Source of the DNA: Arcuatula senhousia
Taxonomy: Eukaryota > Mollusca > Bivalvia > Mytilida > Mytilidae
Length of the DNA: 64,000 nt
Reading direction: 5' to 3'
Assembly: GCA_963971305.1 (NCBI GenBank)
Contig: CAXARO010000238.1
Coordinates: 1-64,000 of the forward strand
Shown here: piece by piece, positions 22,746 to 33,785 of the stretch
How the letters are laid out: each line of letters starts with the position of its first letter
Position numbering within the stretch: the first letter of the stretch is position 1
The notes under the pieces: model-generated
What the model was told of the DNA's origin: nothing
What the model saw: the letters and a program-made list of their open reading frames with translations, nothing else
Database searches by the model: none
Program-made: the position numbers and the translations under genes

Positions 22746-23300
22746 CGGGTTGTTACAGTGCTGACTGCTGTAATCAGACTTATCATTGTCACAGATCTGC
22801 TCTAATCAGACTCAATCTAATAAATATGACTTTTAAAAAAATATACTTCGATGACAATTTCGGCCATTGATGAACTTTGTCCTGTGAAAGCTTTATTTTA
22901 GTGATTGGGCGAGTGACTTGGTGTTCTACGCCCTTGCAAACGTTAATTCGGTTATTAAAAGGCGAAGAAAATGAGGTGCAAGAACGTGGTCATGTGACCA
23001 ACCACAATTAAATTTCAAATTACCGTTCAACGTTTTTACAAGGTTTCTAAAATTTAAAATATATGTAAAAATGTTCTTTATTACATCCTGTAAATTTTGG
23101 TTACACAATTGTGTCAATTAGGTTAATTTTTGGAATTCTAATCTCAATTTTAGAAAAAAAAAACGAAGTTGGAAGCATCCTTTTTTTCTTTCAATTTTCT
23201 GATACATTTTACAAGCGATATATATAAGATATAAAAAAACCCAAAAAATTTCAATGGTAAATATTGCACAGACATATTGATATTCCTTTGAAATTAGTAA
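22746..23300. other. No recognisable feature
   Basis: Sequence after the last satellite core ('gcaaaacgggttgttacagt'). AT-rich, no exon or repeat recognised. Confidence 0.35.
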
Positions 23301-23319
23301 CTTTCTATAACATCAGTCA

Positions 23320-24010
23320 GATATCTTATGAAAAACCATGACCCTTGAAAATGATGATTTTTCATGACATTTCACATTTCTGCTGTCAGCACTAGATTTG
23401 TCAGATTTCAAGTAAATTTGAACTGTCTGCTCAAATATTTTTGTATGTCTCAATTCTGAACTCGGTTTAGTTACTTCTTTTTTTACATTTGACCCATTTA
23501 ATGTTGTCTGAAATAACAAAAATAGCAAAAATCTACAAAATCAGTGGTACAAATGGTGCACAAGAATGTCATTTTTTCGCTTTAAATTACCAAATTTTTA
23601 CAAAACCAAGTCGATAAAGATGTTTTGAAATTATTCAATAACACATCTACAGCTCAGGACTTGAAGTTACTCGCAATTACACTGAGTTTCTCGACCATTT
23701 TCTACCAAGGTATCTTTCATGTAAAACTATTTTGTCATGGTTTTCCATGACAAAAAATAATGAAAAGTCATAGAAAATCATGACTTTCTAAAAGTCATGA
23801 TTTTTCATGATCTTTGAAAATGACGATTTTTCATGACTCTGCAACATCTTCAAGTCATGAATTTCCATCACGAAAATGTAATTTAAGATCATGGATTTTC
23901 ATGACCTTGTTCTACTTTATATGAAGTCATGGTTTTTCATTACAATTAATTCATTTAAATGTCATGAAAAATCATCATTTTCTAAGGTCATAATTTTCAC
24001 AAGAAATCTG
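23320..24010. repeat. Degenerate palindromic TCATGA-rich block
   Basis: Variants of 'aagtcatgatttttcatga' and its complement occur at least twelve times, irregularly spaced and on both strands (for example 23735-23830 and 23890-23990). Each contains TCATGA or CATGAC palindromes. Resembles a decayed short-palindrome repeat. Confidence 0.6.
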
Positions 24011-24420
24011 ACTGAACATATCAATGAAAATCAACCTGACATTGGAGTCATTTATATTAAAATACCGAGTGTGAAGCATGCATTTGTCAAATAAATTTTC
24101 AAAGTGCATGTCATAGGGCATTCATCGACAGATTGTAAAGAAAATTCAATGACAGAACAACAAAAATTGCGTATATGGCATGAACCTCCTTATTTCCAAT
24201 AGGAATAAAAGTATTGCAATTATTACTGCTAATATCTGAAACAATAAAATCTAGTTCGTATTTGACAAAAATTATTCTTATGTTAAATAATTATTAAATT
24301 CCCCACAGGAAAAGAAGTCGGTAAAACAATCCAGTTAATGCTTGACGAAGTACAAATGAAACAATATATTAAAATTCAATGAAGTAATAACCATGCAATT
24401 TATGTGCATGCGCTTCGTAT
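24011..24420. other. No recognisable feature
   Basis: AT-rich, possibly the upstream region of the lectin pseudogene copy. 'taaaatcattctccgtcgca' at 24419 matches the 5' region of the intact lectin gene (see 24658). Confidence 0.35.
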
Positions 24421-24448
24421 AAAATCATTCTCCGTCGCAACGGTTAGT

Positions 24449-24620
24449 ACTAGTTGGACTAGAGTTCGCGTTGTTGATTGATATTCAGTTGTTTTGTGTT
24501 TCCATGTTTTACGTGTTGTCTGTTTTTGTCCCGTTCTTGTTTGTGTTTACTGGTTTAGTCTCTGCCCTTTCGGACTTTTGACATTCGGATACCCCATTGG
24601 TACCTCTGCTTCTATAAGAA
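24449..24620 (+). repeat. Dispersed repeat M1 inserted in the lectin pseudogene 5' region
   Basis: 'gagttcgcgttgttgattga' ... 'tgttttgtgtttccatgttt' ... 'ctgccctttcggacttttga'. The sequence immediately before it (AAAATCATTCTCCGTCGCAA, then GGTTAGTACTAG) matches the sequence upstream of the intact lectin gene at 45700-45760 on the minus strand. M1 is therefore a later insertion. Confidence 0.75.
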
Positions 24621-24657
24621 CATCGATGGAATGACAAAGATGCGGGTTACATATAGT

Positions 24658-24939
24658 ATGCTGAAGTATTTGATATGTCTGTTTGTAAAATATTCCGCTG
24701 CCACTGATCAAAATAAGATTTCGATTGTACGTCAACAGAGAATAGTGAGATAAGTTTTTCGGACGGATTAGTGGAGTCCAAGCTTGGCTGCTCAATGGTT
24801 TGTTTTCATAACAAGAAATTTCGAATTGGGTATTTTAACCCTTTCACCAAACGTTGTGCGTTATACAGCTCTGATACACTGGTATCAAACACGAATGAAG
24901 ATGGAATGCTCCTTGTCGTCGATAGCAGAAAAAATGTTG
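24658..24939 (+). pseudogene. Broken paralogue of C-type lectin exon 1
   Basis: Homologous to exon 1 of the lectin gene at 45364-45667. ATG 24658 starts a hydrophobic signal-like segment (LKYLICLFVKYSAAT). About 55 bases later a 7-base deletion relative to the intact gene shifts the frame and gives a stop near 24720-24730. The conserved part then resumes in another frame: SKLGCSMVCFHNKK, IGYF, TKRCALYSSDTLVSN, NEDGMLLVVDSRK. A GTAAGT donor follows at 24940, as in the intact gene. One conserved Cys of the C-x3-C-x5-C pattern is Phe (KKFRIGYF). No lectin-domain exons were found downstream before the next elements. Likely a partial gene duplicate. Confidence 0.82.
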
Positions 24940-24944
24940 GTAAG

Positions 24945-25800
24945 TACATGATTTTACATGTAATGTAAACCGTCCATAGGTTAATGATTTTCGAAGTTGA
25001 GGAGATACGCACCTGAAAATTAAAGTAATTAAATGTCCTTAAAATGGTCCCTCGTGTTAGAAAAACTAAAATAAAGGTTAATTAAAGGAAAAAAATCATT
25101 TGTTCATGATTGGGTTTTCAAGATATAAGAGTTTAAAAATTTGGCAGGAAATCGGATCCCTCTGGATTTTTTATTGGAATTACATTGAAACAGTTTTCGA
25201 CCTATTTAACATAGAAATAATAATAAAACTTTACTGAAATTTTGTATATGTAACTATTAAAACACGATATTAGAAAAAATGCAAAGAAAATAGGGGGTCA
25301 ATGGGTAAATTTATTCCCATGCATTTTAATGGTTAAAAGCAGAGGATATCGAAAAATATTCTAAATATTCATAACCACAGGCTCGTATCTCCTTAATTTT
25401 TAATGTTAATCGTTCCTAGGTCCCTGACTTTCGCAGATTTCTGGTAACTATTGTATCTAGGTCCATGATTATCAAAGTTTCAATGTAACCGAAACTGTCC
25501 AAACGTTCTGGACTTTCAAAGTAAACTGTTTATGTAAACCATCCCTTGGTTTATGACTTTCGCAGTTTCCTTACAACGAAAACCGTCCTTAGGCATGATT
25601 TTTACAGTTTCCATGTAACGTTGAATGCCCCTAGGTTCTTGACTTGCGAAATTTACTGGTAATGTGAACCGTCCTTATGTCCATGTTTTTCGCAATTTAC
25701 TGGTAACGTTAATCCTCCCTTTGTCCAAAATTTTCAGTTTCATTGTTTCTTAAACTCTCCCTAAATGTAGATCGTCAGGGTGTATGTATGCGCACTCACC
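24945..25800. other. Degenerate ~60-bp 'gtaaccgtcc..aggtccatga' repeats in AT-rich DNA
   Basis: From 24965 and especially 25400-25760, 'aaccgtcc', 'taggtccatgattttcgcag' and 'tttcatgtaac'-like segments recur at 50-70 bp spacing with many differences. Old tandem repeat. No exon found. Confidence 0.5.
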
Positions 25801-26195
25801 CATTTAAGGTTAGTTAGGACACCTGTCATGTGACCAAAAACAGCTACACATGCAAAAAAACAAGTGCAAATGTCACAAATACCAGGAAACGTGTGCTAAA
25901 TAGTTTCATTAAATAAAACTTAATCAAAATAAATTAACTTAAGCACAAATAAAACAACCATTCCTTCATAAATAAAATTTTCAAATAAAACAAGGGAGAT
26001 AATCCACTTGAAAAATGACCAAAAAAATACAAAGATTTGTATTGTAGACAGTAAAAGTAAGCTGGTGACCCCCCGTTTTTATTGTTTTATTTCAAAGAAT
26101 ATTGTATTTCATTAATTTTCATCAATTAAAAATAAAATTCAAAGTAGTGGATTTTTTCTGCGATAAGATTTTATGCCAATTATTAGGCCTTTCCT

Positions 26196-26440
26196 ATATA
26201 AAAAATTCAAATGACAACAAAGTTCCAGACAATAAATTTTGCTACGCGTTTCGTCTATTCAAGACTCATCAGAGGCGCTCTACCAAAAATATTGAAAATT
26301 CCAAACACTATATGGTTATGAAGAGCTTAGAACAGTACAACCAAAAATACCAATCTGGGGAACCAAATCATTACTCAGATGATCAACTTATGTCTGGGGT
26401 AGGAAAAACCTTAGAGTTTAGACAATTTTGAAATTTAAAC
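26196..26440 (+). repeat. Dispersed repeat E, copy 1
   Basis: 'attcaaatgacaacaaagtt' ... 'ccagacaataaattttgct' ... 'tttcgtctattcaagactca' ... 'aggcgctctaccaaaaatat' ... 'gaagagcttagaacagtaca'. Other copies: 26553-26720, 30118-30330, 41985-42095 (inverted), 47920-48100 (diverged) and 57035-57065 (fragment). Non-coding. Confidence 0.8.
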
Positions 26441-26552
26441 GGATAATTTTAAGCTTTGATGTGTTCTCCAACACAAAAGTGTTGGTGCCGGAGCGGGCTA
26501 ACCTCGGGGAATTAAAACTCCACCAGCAGAGCTAACCTTCACGTGTGTTCGA

Positions 26553-26720
26553 AATACAAATGACAACAAAGTTCCAGACAATAAATTTTGCTACGCCTGA
26601 CGCGCGTTGTTTCGTCTATTCAAGACTCACTAGAGGCGCTCTACCAAAAATATTGAAAATTCCAAACACTATATGGTTATGAAGAGCTTAGAACAGTACA
26701 ACCAAAAATACCAAACTATA
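26553..26720 (+). repeat. Dispersed repeat E, copy 2
   Basis: Same as copy 1 but with the longer 'cgcctgacgcgcg' junction. Between the two copies, 'gtgttggtgccggagcgggc' and 'cctcggggaattaaaactcc' (26470-26525) also recur near 48070-48120 and appear to belong to the same family. Confidence 0.78.
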
Positions 26721-26900
26721 TAATCTATAGTAATTTGGGAAAACTTTGAACCGAATTTTGGGAAAACAAGCCTGAAAAGGGGGTCCAATATTTTTACACA
26801 AGATAAAGTATATACCTTATACCTTATACTAATATATAAAAAAATTGGATATTTTAAATTCGGCATTATTTTTGGGGTCAGATGTCCTCACTAACCTTAA

Positions 26901-27177
26901 ATTTAGTGCGCTGACTACATACATGTAAGAACTCATGTCTAAAAATAGAAAAGTTATTCCCGAAATAGGTTTCAAATGATTTACATATGTATTTTATGCG
27001 GAGGATTCCCTTATTCTCGTTCAAATGTCAAAAAGATCGGCGAGACTACTTCAAGACGTTTAAGCCCATATGCCGTCCTCCTATTTGACCTTTTGTCGTT
27101 ATATTCATTCCGTCTAAGTAACTATTAAGTTGTCAACCTATATCTTCGAAAGGAAAGTAAACGGTGAAAATTAAAAA
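26901..27177. other. No recognisable feature
   Basis: Short AT-rich interval before the reverse-transcriptase fragment. Confidence 0.35.
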
Positions 27178-28263
27178 AAAAACAGGCGGAACGTTCATTT
27201 TTATATAGCTGGATCTTCATCATGTTCAACTACAGAGCTGTCCGTTCATTTAACTAAAATCTTGTCTGCTGTCAAAGAATGTCAACAAGCATACTGCGAC
27301 ACTATTTATAATCGTAGTGGAATTAACCATATGTGGATTTTGAAAAACTCAAAAGATTTGTTAGATCATTTTAAATCTAGATCATTTTCTGAGGTTCACT
27401 CTTTGAAAACGTTCGATTTTTCAACTTTATACACTACCTTGCCACACGAAAAACTAAAATGTCGCCTGAAAAAACTTCTCGAAAAAGCCTTTTCAAACTC
27501 AAGGAATTTTGTTGTTTTGAGTTATAATTCTACATTCTTTTCCAAAACATCTTTCAAAGATAAAATTTGTTACACACTGGAACAAGTTTGCAGTATGCTT
27601 GATTTCCTCATTGACAACATATTTGTCACCTTCGGAGGAGAGATTTTTCAACAACAAATCGGCATTCCAATGGGCACAAACTGTGCTCCTCTTCTCGCCG
27701 ATTTGTTTTTATACTCTTACGAGACTGAATTTCTTCAGGGACTCGTAAAGAACAAGAAGATAAAAGAGGCAAGGTCATTTAATCTTACATTCAGATATAT
27801 TGACGATGTCCTTTCTGTCAATAACACTTCATTTGGTAGTTGGATTCCTTCAATATATCCTCCAGAATTGGAGATTAAAGAGACCACCGAATCTAATTGC
27901 TTCACGTCTTTCTTGGATTTGCACCTCGAATTTGACCCAGGTGGTCATCTCAGTACAAAAATTTACGATAAACGAGACGATTTTAATTTTCAAATTATTA
28001 ATTTTCCTAATCTACAGAGCAATATACCTACTTCGCCTGCTTACGGTGTTTATATTTCTCAACTTATTCGATATGCCAGAGCTTGCACACATTTCACAGA
28101 TTTTTTAATCAGACACCGGTTTCTTCGTGACCGACTTTTGAAGCAGGGCTATAAGAAAATACGTCTCATACGATCACTAAAAAAATTCTTTCTTCGTTAT
28201 CAGCCACTAGTAGAAAAGTTCAAAATTGAGTTAAAAGATATGATAGTTAATTGTTTTAATTAG
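27178..28263 (+). pseudogene. Penelope-like reverse transcriptase, 5'-truncated, single open frame
   Basis: Open from about 27178 (no upstream Met; stop at 27172) to TAG 28261-28263, roughly 360 codons. The frame before the Leu at 27262 is still family-like (FYIAGSS, then ELSVHLTKIL), so that codon is not the start. Reverse-transcriptase motifs in order: FDFSTLYTTLPHEKL (motif 3/A region), QIGIPMGTNCAPLLADLFLY (motif B), FRYIDDVLSVNN (catalytic YIDD) and SFLDLHLEF, then a C-terminal SPAYGVYISQLIRYARAC and LIRSLKKFFLRYQ region. This arrangement is that of Penelope-like elements as I know them. No GIY-YIG endonuclease was seen downstream. A decayed relative of the C-terminal part is at 46740-46960 (minus). 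Confidence 0.82.
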
Positions 28264-28560
28264 TGTTTGACTGGTATGCTGTACTGAGATGATCACCTCA
28301 ATATCCCTATTGTGTCTCACAACTATGTTGTGTTATATGGTCATTACCGGATCCTAAGATCGCAATGGAAGAGGGAGGTTTGGCGCCATAAAACCTGGTT
28401 TAACCCACCATTTCGTTTGAAATGCCTGTACCAAGTCTGGACCATTGCGATCCACCAGTTCTCCGGTATGACTGATTCGTTTTTGTCATTTTCTCTGGAC
28501 TATGAGATTGATCATTCAAGTTCGGTAGTTTTGTTATTACCTTTATTTTACCCACCCCTG
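28264..28560 (+). repeat. 3' tail of the reverse-transcriptase element
   Basis: 'tgcctgtaccaagtctggac' ... 'cattttctctggactatgag' ... 'ttcggtagttttgttattac'. The same tail recurs, interrupted by an insertion, at 62220-62900, and partly at 37150-37210 inverted. It is therefore a repeated element tail. Confidence 0.7.
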
Positions 28561-29480
28561 TTTTATTTTTTTTTCATAGTGTTACAGAAAAAAGACAATT
28601 TTATTTGCAGTCTTTACAATGTAAGTCACTATTAAAGTGTTTGTCCACTATTTTCCTTCTCACAAAAGTAAAACGATCAAAAGCTTGGATGGGTCGTAAA
28701 TTTATTAATAGTATTTCAATCATAATCAGGACAAGAATAAACTTAGACCCACCCAGAACACAACACTCATTATACAGAACTTCAAATGTCATGGGAAAAT
28801 GCCCAACATACGAGTAAATTATTAAGAAAGAAGTGTTTAGAAGGTTCGATCACATTTTTGAGGTAAATAATAAATAATAAGCAAATAATTTAACCACAAT
28901 CAAAAAAGGAATATTGATAAAATAATAAAATATGCCAAATAAGAAAAACTGGTGTAGACACATCACCCGACGAGAACCGAAATTTACTCATTTACGAGCC
29001 CCCGTGTAACACCTTTTTTATTTGGTAAATTATAAAGGAATTTTATTTTACTAGCATGACACAAAATTACTGAATTTAAAGGCAATTTGTAACATGAATT
29101 GAGAATTTTCCTTTGATCTTCAGAAAGAATAAATAAGTACTAACAGGCATTTGTTTTCAAAGTCACCTCAGCTGAATGATATTGCATAAAATGTCACCTG
29201 TGTTATATAAACCCAATGGAAAATTTCCATGCAATAATCAACAACAAAGACCCAAATATTGCATACCAAAAGCTCCGCCTCTAAACATGACTCCTCTTTC
29301 AAACAATGAAAAAAATATTTGAATATTTATTTAATTTGATATTTCCCGCCAGATGATGGCATGAGCCAGTATTTCATTAATAAATAATTTGATTGGTTAA
29401 AATATAATCATGCTACAATTATGTGCTCCGCCTTTCAATTATTTTTTATCAGTTGACGGAGTAAGTTCATGTTACAAATA
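28561..29480. other. AT-rich, no recognised feature
   Basis: Contains short chance frames only. 'ccctgttttatttttttttc' marks the end of the preceding element. Confidence 0.4.
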
Positions 29481-29572
29481 ATTTATAGCACCGCCTACCT
29501 CGTTATCCAATAAACTTCTCACGCTTCGCGTTCGAAGTTTATTAGGATAACTCGTAGAACTGTGCTATAAAT
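29481..29572. repeat. Long hairpin
   Basis: GTTATCCAATAAACTTC (29502-29518) pairs with GAAGTTTATTAGGATAAC (29534-29551). Outer bases TTATAGCAC and GTGCTATAA extend the fold, giving an approximately 90-base interrupted hairpin with a 'tcacgcttcgcg' loop. Confidence 0.75.
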
Positions 29573-30021
29573 ATAACTTAATTTTACCAGAAGCCTGTCA
29601 ACGCAAGTTGTTATTAATCAATACAGGGTCAGTAAGCAACAAATTTGAAATTGAATATTATATGAAAAAGAAATTAAAATTTAAATGTAGTTTACTTGTC
29701 GTAATCAATACATTTTATACTTGTCTTCTTTTGATCTATCGAAATTCAATGACATACGGACTCTTTGTTGGTGTCGGAAGACCCAGGGACTAGTTACGAA
29801 TTTAAAGATATTTAAAAAGGTAGCCAATAGTTTCGTATCTTTCTAAAATCGCACCATCATCGTTAAAGTTACGAATATTTTCCGAATTTTTAGGGTATTT
29901 CAGCATCGTTGTAATGATAAAAAAAGCCATAAATTTGAAATAAAATATTGATTAAAATAAATATAATGTAAGTAAAGGTGTTTTTGAAGGATCATTATCT
30001 ATTTTTTCATTTGCTTGATTT
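29573..30021. other. No recognisable feature
   Basis: AT-rich, low-complexity. Nothing supported. Confidence 0.35.
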
Positions 30022-32047
30022 AACTAGAGGCTCCCAGGAGCCTGAATCGCTCACCTTTATTCGACGATACTTATAAGTTGGATATTTTAACAAAGAACTG
30101 CTACTCTGTGGAATTATCAAAATTCAAATGACAACAAAGTTCAAAACAATAAATTTTCCTACGCCTGACGCGCGTTTCGTCTATTCAAGACTCATCAGAG
30201 GCGCTCTTCCAAAAATATTGAAAATGCCAAACACTGTATGAATATGAAGAGCATAGAACAGTATAACCAAAAATACCAAACTGGGGAACCAAATTATTAC
30301 TAAGATATTTACCTATGTCTGGGGTAGGAAGAATTTTAATGTTCAAAGGGAAACAACTCCTATCAAGAAAGGTCTTACAACTTTGACCCCATTACATAAT
30401 TTTTAGATCTTTAAGTGCTTTACCAAATTAAAATTTTTCAAATATCTTGTATAGTTTTCATAATAATATGATACAGGTTAAACCTGATAAGCTCCCGCAG
30501 ATAAAGTAACTTTCTTATATATATAGGTACCTCATGCCCATAATTTTGAAAAAGAAGGAACCTGCAAACAGAACAAGGAAGTGAATTGCTTCGGACGCGG
30601 ACCTCGAAGAACGCATCCTATTTCTACTTTCGTTTTCGAATGCAAAGCCGGTTAGAGAGAAAATAACAAAAATAAATTTGTTCACTGAGGAAAAAGTAAA
30701 TATAATGGCTGCTACATGTACTGGGAATGAAATTTGTCTGCTGAAGTATTCAAGCTATTTGTTTGGTTGACAGTGCACCGCTTAAAGCCTTTTTGGGGGT
30801 CTTGTTTCGCGAAAATTAGAATGACAGGTTCCCGCGCTTCTGTCATTTTTGTTTTGATGGACGCGACCTCTAGTGATAGAATAGACGCCATCTGAAGTCC
30901 TAATTTTTTATTCGAATTCTTTACATTTAAATAGCTGGAAATACTTGAAATAATTTATATTAATACAATAAATATGTTTATTATTTTTTAAATTGAAAAT
31001 TCAAAAAAAGGAATTTAATTTTGCATTCCATGTTATTGGGTGCGGATTTCTGACTAGCTTATACGTCTTCCGATTTAAGGCATCATACTCAGTCAATTTA
31101 GCTCCCGCTGTGCGGGAGCTTATTAGTCTTAAAAGAGCAAAATTTGAAGAAAAAAAACAAATTTGAAGAAAAAGGGCAATAACTCCTACAACCATTGTCA
31201 GATCTTCAAAACTTCAGGGCAGGTAGATCTTTATGTGCAGATCATTAGTACCAAAACAGAATTTTAATATCGGTTACCATTTTTGAGTTATTTGCAAAAA
31301 ACTGCAATTTACTGTTATGTTCTATTTTTAGCCATGGCAGCCATGTTTTTTGTCGAATCAAAATTTCAAACAATAATTCTGTAGATCACATACTACAGAA
31401 CAACCCTACCAAGTTTCATTTCATTTGACTAAGCGCTTTCAGAGGAGAAGATTTTTGAAAAATTGAACAAAAAGCTGTGAAAATGGTCAATTTTTACGAT
31501 CAAAGGGTATAACTCCTAAAGGAACGATCCTACAACTTTGACTCTGTTACAACTTTTGTAGATCTTGATGTGCTTAGTCATATGCAATTTAAATTTTTGA
31601 AATATCTTGTATAGTTTTCAAGATATAGAACTAAATAAGTAATTTTTGTTGAAAAAATCCAGAAAAAGGGCAATAACTCCTAGATCGGTTGTTGGATCTT
31701 CTTCAAAATTTCTGGGCAGGTAGATCTTGAGGTGCTGATCACTTTTACCCTCTCCAGAATTTTGATATCTGATACGGTTTTTGAGTAATTTGCAAAAAAC
31801 TGCAATTTACCCCTATGTTCTATTTTTAGCCATGGCGGCCATGTTTTTTGTCGAATCAAAATTTCGAACAAAAGTTTTGTAGAGGACATATTACAGAACA
31901 AGCTTGCTAAGTTTCATTACATTTGGCCAAGTGGTTTCTGAGAAGAAGATTTTTGAAAAGTTGAACGACGGACGACAGACGACAGACGACGGACGACGGG
32001 CGCCAAGTGATGGCAAAAGCTCACATTGCCTTCGGCAAGGTGAGCTA
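30022..32047 (+). mobile_element. Repeat element F, longest copy
   Basis: Begins AGAGGCTCCCAGGAGCCT, then GAATCGCTCACC. Ends with a (GACGGAC)n-type tract, 'gccaagtgatggcaaaagct' and a small hairpin (TTGCCTTCGGCAA), then GGTGAGCTAAAA. A roughly 520-bp internal unit is tandemly repeated: 'agggcaataactcct' ... 'tgcaatttac' ... 'tttttagccatggc(a/g)gccat' ... 'gtttcatt(t/a)catttg' at 31165-31465 and 31670-31965. A repeat E copy (30118-30330) is nested. Non-coding. Shorter relatives lie at 37713-38408 and 43860-44287. Confidence 0.7.
30118..30330 (+). repeat. Dispersed repeat E, copy 3
   Basis: 'attcaaatgacaacaaagtt' ... 'cgcctgacgcgcgtttcgtc' ... 'gaagagcatagaacagtata'. Nested in element F. Confidence 0.8.
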
Positions 32048-32089
32048 AAAAGATATAAACCGGATAATAATAGCTTTCCTCTAACTTCG

Positions 32090-32735
32090 TGGGCCTTGGG
32101 TGTCCGAGTGGTCTAAGGCGCTAATTTAAATACCATACTATTTAGCTACTCCAACAAAACATTTCATTTAGAGAATTGTTATTTCGTAGATATTCCACTT
32201 CTAAAATTAATGGTGACCCTAATGTAGATGAAATGAGAAGTGGTATCCCTCGTATTTATCTGTGTAATTTCTGTCGAAATTCCAAGTTTCAAATTATTTG
32301 ATGGATGCACGTTGATGCACGCCAAATTTAGATTTTGTGTGTTTTGCTATTTTCTCTACTTTTTAACGATTTTTTCTGAAATTTTATTGCTAACAACGGC
32401 CAAAGCGCCGTAACTCTAGGCCATTTTATTTCGGGATACAGTTTGAAGTGAGGAAAGGAAGAAAAAATTCGACTGACCGGAAATGAAAAAAAAACACAGA
32501 AGTGAAAATGTTCATTTTTTTAACAATTCTGTGCTCCGTGCAATTTTAAAGTTTTTAAAATTAAAGTTATATTTTCCTGTTTCTGAAGCAGATACCTATC
32601 TTTTAAAGTTGTTTTCATGAGTGAATTCGACAATTAATTTTTTTAGTTGGAGTAGCTATACTATTGATAACCAGCCGATCACCTCTCAGCTTGTGTTCGA
32701 GTCCCGGTGTTATTTTGCCATTTTTCCCCCATGAC
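32090..32735 (+). mobile_element. tRNA-derived SINE head, split by a MITE
   Basis: 'gggtgtccgagtggtctaag' (32098-32117) is an A-box/D-arm region as in Leu/Ser tRNAs. 'gtgttcgagtcccggtg' (32692-32709) is a B-box/T-arm. They are separated by the 515-bp insertion 32143-32657. Without it they would sit about 75 bases apart, as in a long-variable-arm tRNA. The SINE body probably continues to about 32870. A tRNA gene is excluded because the arm pairing is poor and the element is interrupted. Confidence 0.75.
32143..32657. mobile_element. hAT-like MITE, 8-bp target duplication
   Basis: Ends TAGCTACTCCAAC and GTTGGAGTAGCT(A), flanked by ATACTATT at 32135-32142 and 32658-32665. An 8-bp duplication fits the hAT superfamily. 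515 bp, no transposase frame. Inserted inside the SINE promoter head. Confidence 0.82.
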
Positions 32736-32870
32736 AGTTTCCCCCCCGAAAAACTGGATCGATCTACAGCAGTCTTCAATGTGTCCAGAGGTCGCTGCTT
32801 ATTTTTTGTTTGCAGTTGGCACTGTATTGTAAATATAATGCTTATGATTTAAGGCTAATCCTTTGAAACC

Positions 32871-33330
32871 AAAGGAAGACTCCCCCTTCTTAGCAAAGAA
32901 CAAATATCTTCAAGACAAACACAAACATCAGCTTTGATAAATTAAAGATTCCTGGCTCCGAACAGGCACATTTCACGGTAGGTCCCGTGTCCGACGACAG
33001 GCTTTGTGTTTTTGAGAGGCATTCACAATTGTCCTGGTTTTTTTTCAAGAGAATAATCAATAAAACTGTAAACTTTGGTGATATTTAGTTATTTTTTAAT
33101 GAAAGAATAATATTTCTTATTAGACTACCACTCTTCTAATTATACACAAGTATAACGGACAAAGAGTTTTTGTTACCAACTTTAAAAGTATTGCAAGGTA
33201 AGGTTTTGTTTGCAGGTATTGTACTGTATGCACATCATGTTGTTATTTGTTAACTTCTTGTTTTTGATCCTTACTTTTCTAAAACAATACGCTACTATAA
33301 AAGAGCTTTATTTGACATTCCGATCCTGGA
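32871..33330. other. No recognisable feature
   Basis: AT-rich, possibly the tail of the SINE at its left. Nothing coding. Confidence 0.35.
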
Positions 33331-33785
33331 CTGGGGTGTGAAAAGAATAGTCCCGCAGCCACCCGTACAGCTTGTCGTGAGCGGCCACTAAACGGGTCAG
33401 CATGTTTGCAGAGAGTTGTGACCTGTGTCGGGGGAGGACGGGTTCCTGGTCCACCAGTGTGGGCCTTGGTAATAACTTCTCCTAGACAGATGGTCAGATT
33501 CGGCTCGGTCTAATCAATCGGCTGGTCAAGTCAAGCCCTGTAGATCTTGGTGTCCGTCATCGTCGTCGTCGTACATGTGAGTGAATAGGTGTTTTGCGCA
33601 CTCGCAACATTAGAGTATATGTTATTGGAAGGCAATGAAGATGAAAGGATGATAAAATGAACATGAAATGATGGTGATATATATGACAAAAGGGGTGAGA
33701 TGGGAAACAAGGAAACAGCAAATTTTGCAGAACCACAGAAACAAGATTGCTACACGTAGCAAATGTCCCCCGCCGCCGCATTTAA
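33331..33785. mobile_element. Diverged S1-family copy
   Basis: 'agcttgtcgtgagcggccac', 'tgagtgaataggtgttttgc', 'aatgaacatgaaatgatgg' and 'tgggaaacaaggaaacagca' match parts of the S1 element at 62330-62821, in altered order. Decayed or composite copy. Confidence 0.55.

Larger units (their letters stand above)
25804..26900. mobile_element. TTAA-bounded element with GGTTAGTTAGGACACCTG terminal inverted repeats
   Basis: The left end TTAAGGTTAGTTAGGACACC is matched in reverse at 26879-26900 (TTAAGGTTAGTGAGGACATC): about 20 of 22 bases, both starting with TTAA. TTAA target sites are characteristic of piggyBac-type transposition, but the TIR is not a recognised piggyBac end and no transposase is present. 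The interior hosts two copies of dispersed repeat E, consistent with later insertions. Confidence 0.7.

Noticed and set aside
27800..28108. Second 102-codon frame inside the RT
   Set aside because: Off-frame shadow of the reverse transcriptase reading frame.
32090..32735. tRNA-Leu/Ser gene
   Set aside because: A and B boxes are split by an inserted MITE, and the acceptor and T arms do not pair well even ignoring it. A SINE head is the better reading.
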